NCBI RefSeq assembly: GCF_963676685.1
Contig: NC_092356.1
Location: forward strand, 19,517,750 to 19,581,749
Source: Mytilus edulis
Lineage: Eukaryota > Mollusca > Bivalvia > Mytilida > Mytilidae
DNA: 64,000 bases
Direction of reading: 5' to 3'
In this document: positions 58,430-64,000 of the stretch, piece after piece
Numbering within the stretch: the first letter of the stretch is position 1
Layout of the letters: each line of letters starts with the position of its first letter
Position numbers and translations under genes: made by a program
Notes under the pieces: model-generated
The model's input: only the letters and a program-made list of their open reading frames with translations
Told to the model about the DNA's origin: nothing
The model's database searches: none

Positions 58430-58665
58430 AAATCAATTCGGAAAGTCCATAATCACATGGCAAAATCAAATAACAAAATGCATCAAAAACAAATGGACAA
58501 GAACTGTCATATTCCTGACTTGGTACAGGCATTTTCAAATGTAGAAAATGGTGGATTGAACCTGGTTTTATAGCTAGCTAAACCTCTAACCTGTATGACA
58601 GTGGCATCAAATTCCATTATATTGTCACCGATGGGTGAACAAAACAAACAGACACAATAGGTAAC
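58430..58665 (+). repeat. Dispersed repeat family F copy 1
   Basis: GGAAAGTCCATAATCACATGG, ACAAGAACTGTCATATTCC and TGACTTGGTACAGGCATTTT. The same ordered motifs recur at 62797-63010. Confidence 0.7.
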
Positions 58666-59048
58666 AATGTCAAAAATAGGGGTACATCAGTCAACATTGT
58701 GTTATCATCTTAATCACTATAAAAACAACAAATGTAACGAAGAAGCACAAAAAGGCATACATCAAATTAACATCCTCATTTTGATTATACTATACGATTT
58801 TATTTGTCTATGTAAAATGCACCCATCAAGGAAGGAGGGTTTTGAGTACTGGTGTAAAATTGCGCGTTTGAAATTCGCACAGGTAGTAATCATGATCACT
58901 TTAAAGAAAAGTAGTAATCATGATCACTTTAAAGAAAAGTAATCTAATGTAATCAATTACATTAAAATGTAAGTGTTATGGTAATGTATCGATTACAGTA
59001 AATTAGTAAAGTAATTGTAGTTTAAACGATTATATAATTATAAAGTAA

Positions 59049-59920
59049 TTGACCATATCCTTGCCGATACTTCAATTTTTCTAAATTGTGGACAGAAGTT
59101 ATTGAAACTAACAAAACATAATACTTATAATCAGACCATCAACGTTAATATAATACTAGTAGGTTCACTGTTTGATTAGCTGTGTTAGACTTTTATTCGT
59201 GCAATAGTAACACCTTCCAAACAATCAATATTAAGAAACGGATGTAAAATCAAAATCTATCCATCTTAATGACATATATACTAGTATATAACTAAACCGT
59301 TATCGAAAATAATCTCTGTTTAATTGGGCTCAAGGTATGATTATCTAAATATTGAAAACTATATGTACACGTTGTAGAGCTCATACAATCACGAAAAACA
59401 TAAATTACGGTCTCATTCAGACATTAAAACTTTTTGCATGAGAGAGATATATTCTTCTATCTTAAATGATTTGTAGAAAAACAGCAAATTTCAATCAAAC
59501 AATATCCGTAAATCATATTACGGCGTCTGATCAGGTGATTACCCTTTTGAACCATCGGTCTACTAATATAGGCATCTATCCACTGGCAGTAACAGCGTTA
59601 ACTTTCAAACTGTACTGTACCACAAGTGCGTATTTTAGATACGAATGTAAAAGTGTTTGAATATCTAAACCGAATCCACGCGTTGGAGAGCTTTCCAAAC
59701 CTTATGTTTTATCAAATTTAAACATTTAATCATAGTTTCATAATGCGTTTTACAATCCAATTCAAATAACTCATATAAAAAATGACGTTACATATTTAGC
59801 TTGTTATGAAAATTTAATCCTTTTTTTGTGTATTCACAGATCTGTATTTTTCTAATTGCAAAAGGTGGCAGTCATTACTATTATCATCAAATTTGCGTTT
59901 TTCAAAACAAACGTTTTATA
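59049..59920. other. Upstream region of gene B; no other gene
   Basis: AT-rich, with a 64-codon ORF at 59466-59660 lacking any domain. The promoter of gene B should be within this stretch. I cannot name a core element. Confidence 0.4.
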
Positions 59921-62535
59921 ATGGCCGGTAAGTAGTCTCTACGTTATTTTAATCTTCACAATATGATTTTTGATTATCTGTCGCAAATAATATAAATTTT
60001 TTCGTGAAAAAACCTACATTGCCGATGTATTTCGGAAGCAGAAATTATAAAAATATAAAAGCTGAGGACAGCTTGTGAGATTTCAGTGTTTTAAAATTGT
60101 ACAAACATTAATAAAAAGTATTGGTTTTTCAACAAAAATATCATATACAGAACTCAAATTCCAAACGATTACCTACTGACAGAATATTGACATATTCATG
60201 ATAGATGTTCTAGCATTATGATTTCACAGAAACGAATGATAATTTACAAACAAAAAACTTACCGATATCCATGCTTGTTTTAAGTTGTCAATTTTCAGGT
60301 ACTAAATTAAAGTCTCATATGAGGCGATGCGTGATCGACTTCAACTATAAGTTTCAAAGATTTCCAGTTTTCCTGTCGATGATCTCTGCGTCCCTCCATG
60401 CACATCAATTCCTCTTTAATTTATAAAAGATCTTCTAGGGATCCCTTGATGTCAGAACCGTAATAACGTTTAAATATTGTATCATATTTATGGCCTCAAA
60501 TAAAACAACGAGGCGCTTACATTACAGTTAATCTGAATAATTGAGCACGTTCTTTACGGATTTACACATACAATACCTTTCTTCTTCCTTTTTATCAGGT
60601 AATTCCAAATCAATTTCATCCTTCTGTCTGTATAATTACCTATGTCGGAATATTGTCGGATCAGAAGATTACATTACATTCATCAGATTGATTAACACAT
60701 TTAAAGACCGCATATCTAGCAATAAACACACTATGTATATTACCAGTGGTAGTTTTGGTGAAGGACTAGAATTAAAAGGTAGTGACATAGATATTATGCT
60801 TGTAAAGCATTATTTAGAAATTACAGAACAATCAAAACCATATACTTGTCTTTTTTATAAAGCATACTTTTTATTAGACACTGCCAATGTGAAACCTGGC
60901 TTTGCATATTTACGACTGATGAAAGGAAATGCGAAAATAATGTTGAAGTGCCGAAGTGTTGACGGCCAGTTTTTTTTGTCAAGTGTATTGTTTAAGAAGC
61001 CTCTTCGTTCTTCAAGTCTTCCAGTTCTTCATGGACCGTGCTTATCAGATGAAACAGGAATATTTGACTTTGCATTATGTTTACATTCCAAGTCATGGAT
61101 TACTCCAGCTTCAACATGGACTACTAGATCAAATAACTGTTGGCCAACTAGTGAGGTTAAAAAGAAAGTTATTGATCACGGTGTCCTGTTTGTACCTATT
61201 GGCACAGATGGAAGTCTAAATGAGGACCTGTTATGGCGTATATCCTTTTCTGTTGGTGAAAAATTTCTGATATATTCTTTTACTCATACACAGCTTTTGT
61301 GTTATGCTCTAATGAAAATTCTGCTCAAAGATGTTATAGATAAGTCTCGTGGATGTAATGGTTTACTTTGTTCATATTTTGTCAAGACTATCATATTCTG
61401 GATATCTGAAGAATTACCGACATCGGAGTGGAAACCAGATAATTTGATACCTTGCTTTATGAGATGTTTCAAGAGACTGTTATATTGTGTAGAATACTCG
61501 ATGTGTCCACATTACTTTATTCCAGAAAACAACCTTTTTGAAAATAAGATTACTGGACATGGAAGGACGGCATTATTAAAAACATTATATATGTTAATTG
61601 ATTATGGATGGCGATGTATCTTTTTTTCACCACAAATACTTATTATGTCGCTGTCATGTAGAACAAAGTTCAATGTCGATTTATTGTTCAGTGATGTTGC
61701 GAAATTGATTAAATCCAAGGTACTTATAAATAGGCAAAATGCAAAACAAAAGGATTATGTACGACATTCACAACTACTATTTTCATGTCGAACAAAGAAA
61801 TTAAGATCCATTTCTTTACACAATTACACTCAATTGTGTTATAATACTGCACAAACCATGCAGATATCCATATTACATAGCAACAAATACAAATATAATC
61901 AATACAAACAATGTATGTGTTATCTACTACAAAGTACCCACCAAGATGCTGTAACTGGTTGGTTGATGTTGGCGTCATTATTCTACAAGAAGAAACAATA
62001 CAAAAAAGCTATTTATGTTCTGTCATATTCACTCCTAAAATGTACAGCAGAAACTCTATATCACGATGCAAATGTATCTAAATTACATAGAGAACTATTT
62101 CGTTTCAACACATTTAGGAAATTAAAAATAATTCTCTTACTAAGAATTATATATATATCTTTTGTAAATTTTGTTCCAAAATCTAAACTTATTCCGGACG
62201 AAATTAAACTGGATGCTCATACATGTCATAATAGGGATTTTATTCTACCGACAGTAGTGTATCTCCATTTTCTTACATTCTTGTGTCATTATCGTCTGCA
62301 CAATGTCAAAAATTATCAGGAATCACTAAGTGACCTTCGTCTAATAATAGAAGAGGATTATCTTATTTCGAGTAATGTAAACAAAGCTAAAGCCTACCAC
62401 TGTCTTGGGGTAGCTTTTTTAATAATAGGAGATAGAGAATCAGCTAGAGAGGCATTTGTCAGATCAATAGATGTTTATCCTGATCAATTGAAGAATTGTT
62501 CTTTTCAAAGACTGGCAATGATGGATTTAGTGTGA
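59921..62535 (+). CDS. Mab-21/cGAS-like nucleotidyltransferase with TPR-like tail (gene B)
   Basis: Proposed CDS: join 59921-59927 and 60599-62535, giving 647 residues, the same length as gene A. The micro-exon ATGGCCG is followed by GTAAGTAG; the acceptor is TTTTTATCAG ending at 60598. Splicing yields MAGNSKSISSFCLYNY. Starting translation at the in-frame TTG at 60541 would read through the intron end and is rejected. The signature is SGSFGEGLELKGSDID, with Gly53-Ser54, Asp65 and Asp67 at exactly the positions in gene A; the third acid is probably Asp159 in GIFDFALCL. The core follows with DHGVLFVPIG and WRISFSVGEKFLIYSFTHTQ, and a C-terminal TPR-like region (GWLMLASLFYKKKQYKKAI, AYHCLGVAFLIIGDRESARE). 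The family includes nucleic-acid-sensing cyclic dinucleotide synthases and non-enzymatic Mab-21 proteins. Sensing and catalysis here are inferred only from retained motifs. Confidence 0.87.
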
Positions 62536-62603
62536 GACTTATTGTATTGTATCAGTCACCATTGCTATGAATTCATTGATGACATTTCAGAATAACTATG
62601 CAT

Positions 62604-62609
62604 AATAAA
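62604..62609 (+). promoter_or_regulatory. Poly(A) signal AATAAA of gene B
   Basis: AATAAA 69 bp after the stop codon, at a similar distance to that in gene A. Confidence 0.55.
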
Positions 62610-62796
62610 ATTCATTTAATCAGTTGAAATATACAAGCTAATATGTTTTTAATACAACGTCATGTAATGAAAATAGTGAAGTTGTTTGTATTCTGTATAC
62701 ATGTTATATAGGATTTACGGAGAACAACAGACTATTTAAAATATAGCCGTATTCAAAAGTAATATAACAAATATATCGAATTCCGAGCAAAATTCA

Positions 62797-63010
62797 AAAT
62801 GGAAAGTCTCTAATTCAGTGGCAAAATCAAAAGCTCAAACACATTGAACGAATTGATAACAACTGTCATATTTCTGACTTGGTAAAGACATTTTCCTATG
62901 GGTTTTATAGATAGCATAACTTCTTACTTACAGACCCATACAGTTTCACCATATTGACAATAACGTGTGAACAAATCAGACAGATCTAATAGATGAAAAT
63001 GACCAAAATA
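62797..63010 (+). repeat. Dispersed repeat family F copy 2
   Basis: GGAAAGTCTCTAATTCAGTGG, ACAACTGTCATATTTCTGAC and TTGGTAAAGACATTTTCC, in the same order and orientation as at 58430. Two copies therefore bracket gene B in direct orientation. Confidence 0.7.
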
Positions 63011-64000
63011 TAAGGAAAAAATGTCAAATAAAAATGACGAAATGAGAAGGATTTTTTTTGTTTACTAGCTACTATATTTACTTAAGGTAGGTTTAAATTT
63101 TCGCGCCGTCTGTGCATAAAGTTGCGCAATAATATCGTAAGTCATGTACATTGTCGTAATTTTCCTTAACAATAAAATATGATCATTAAATAATCTTTTT
63201 TATTCACATACATTGCGAAAGAGTTGAAGAACTTTTAAATGCCATTTTAAAACTTAATAAAGTTTATTGTTACTATTGTCATTGTCGACATATTACTTCC
63301 GTTCTAAAAAAATAAATATGGAGCATGTTTTGACGTAGGAGAAGAATGAAGAGAGAAAAGCCCATATTAATCGAACACGTGAACTGCTTTTCATGAATAC
63401 TGTAATGCAGATCGAAATTATAGATAACGATCTTCATTTTGGTAGCTTCTGAAGCAGTTTCACCCTTGTCTTACACTAGAAAAGGTCCGACAAACTCAGA
63501 AACTGGCGAAAGATGGATGTAAACAAATCATAAAAGAGGGAAATTTAAACTGAAAAGTAAGTACTAATGAATTGAATATACATGATCAAAGAGCGATTCA
63601 CGACCACTAAAAAATAATATTTAATCGTAAAAATAGCGGAAATAATTTCAAAAAAATATCCGTGTGACTGTGTCGAATAACAAAACAATGACCCCCCCCC
63701 CCCCTTTCAGGCTGAAAAAAAAATTATGCATATAAGTTATAAGTTAACCATAGGCATAGCTCATGGTACTTCTATCATGTAATAGTCTATCATGGAATAG
63801 ATTTTAAAATTTGTGGACCTGAGAATTGTCATCTGCATAGGGTTCAGACCATTTGCTTTTCTGGGAGAAAAGGTCATGATTCATGAAAGTAGGCGGTTTA
63901 TATAATTACTATATATCTATCTATCTTCCCGTCAAGGAGTTATATGCAAACAGAATTTTCTTGTTGTAAACTTGGATTATTCGAACGCGAATGCAGTTGA
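63011..64000. other. No supportable gene
   Basis: AT-rich. A run of 14 C lies at 63692-63705. Nothing else recognised to the right edge. Confidence 0.5.

Larger units (their letters stand above)
52775..59048 (+). mobile_element. ~6.3-kb inverted-repeat element carrying a broken cysteine-rich protein gene
   Basis: Both ends are rich in inverted TAATC/GATTA motifs. CTGTAATCGATA and TAATGTAATCGATTACA-type blocks at 52800-52910 are found inverted at 58935-59005. Further in, a second inverted pair is visible: 53696-53830 (AGTCCAGCAGC, TTGATCACTTTGTGGTAAAA, GCATGAAACTTTG) and 57990-58135 (the complement). Near the inner edges, GGCCGCCAATTTCAAAATGG-like repeats occur in both arms. The single large gene remnant (54644-57246) lies between the arms. 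Boundaries are approximate; the transposon class and target duplication are not determined. Confidence 0.62.

Noticed and set aside
60541-60598. In-frame TTG start extending gene B by about 19 residues
   Set aside because: The stretch is the end of an intron: it contains a polypyrimidine tract and the TTTTTATCAG acceptor found at the matching place in gene A, and the micro-exon at 59921 supplies a proper ATG in phase.

Overview
The window looks like animal nuclear DNA from a bivalve mollusc, most likely a mussel (Mytilidae). It is very AT-rich, gene-poor and intron-bearing. It carries many short dispersed repeats of the kind I associate with Mytilus genomes, decayed retroelements of several classes, and genes from families that are expanded in bivalve immunity. 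The species call rests on recognition from memory, not on a search.

Three genes have intron-exon structures supported by matching splice phases. Two are paralogous Mab-21/cGAS-like nucleotidyltransferase genes: gene A on the minus strand (18063-20657) and gene B on the plus strand (59921-62535). Each has a 7-nt coding micro-exon, a single intron of about 650-670 nt, and one large exon, giving 647 residues in both. The third is a four-exon secreted C-type lectin with a coiled-coil stalk (36999-41490, 275 residues). Two lectin relics support a small lectin neighbourhood: an orphan coiled-coil first exon at 3895-4657 (minus) and a broken lectin at 29059-31326 (plus). Together these suggest a pattern-recognition neighbourhood (nucleic-acid sensing type and carbohydrate binding type), but that role is inferred.

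Layout. 1-1370: LINE remnant running off the left edge. 2-5.7 kb: short repeats, the orphan coiled-coil exon and a tRNA-derived SINE. 5.7-10.8 kb: mostly unannotatable repeats. 10853-16984: BEL/Pao LTR retrotransposon with both LTRs and a 5-bp target duplication, coding region broken. 18-20.7 kb: gene A. 21153-23224: transposon-like element with ~390-bp terminal inverted repeats full of GATGACCGTAA units. 23.5-24.1 kb: DIRS-type retroelement fragment. 25-28 kb: minisatellite and Penelope-like fragment. 29-36 kb: lectin pseudogene, a cysteine-rich fragment of a transposon protein, repeats. 37-41.5 kb: lectin gene, its introns loaded with repeats. 41.6-43.4 kb: LINE tail plus a 440-bp tandem array built around a tRNA-like SINE head. 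43.4-50 kb: tandem repeats and a larger Penelope-like fragment. 50.4-52.8 kb: decayed satellite interrupted by two later insertions, one of them a 684-bp foldback element made of GATATC palindromes. 52.8-59.05 kb: a ~6.3-kb inverted-repeat element carrying a broken cysteine-rich protein gene of unknown function. 59.9-62.6 kb: gene B.

The most interesting items are the two nucleotidyltransferase paralogues with their TPR-like tails, the 6.3-kb element with its uncharacterised protein, the GATGACCGTAA element, the palindromic foldback element with its inferable target duplication, and the 440-bp SINE-based tandem array.
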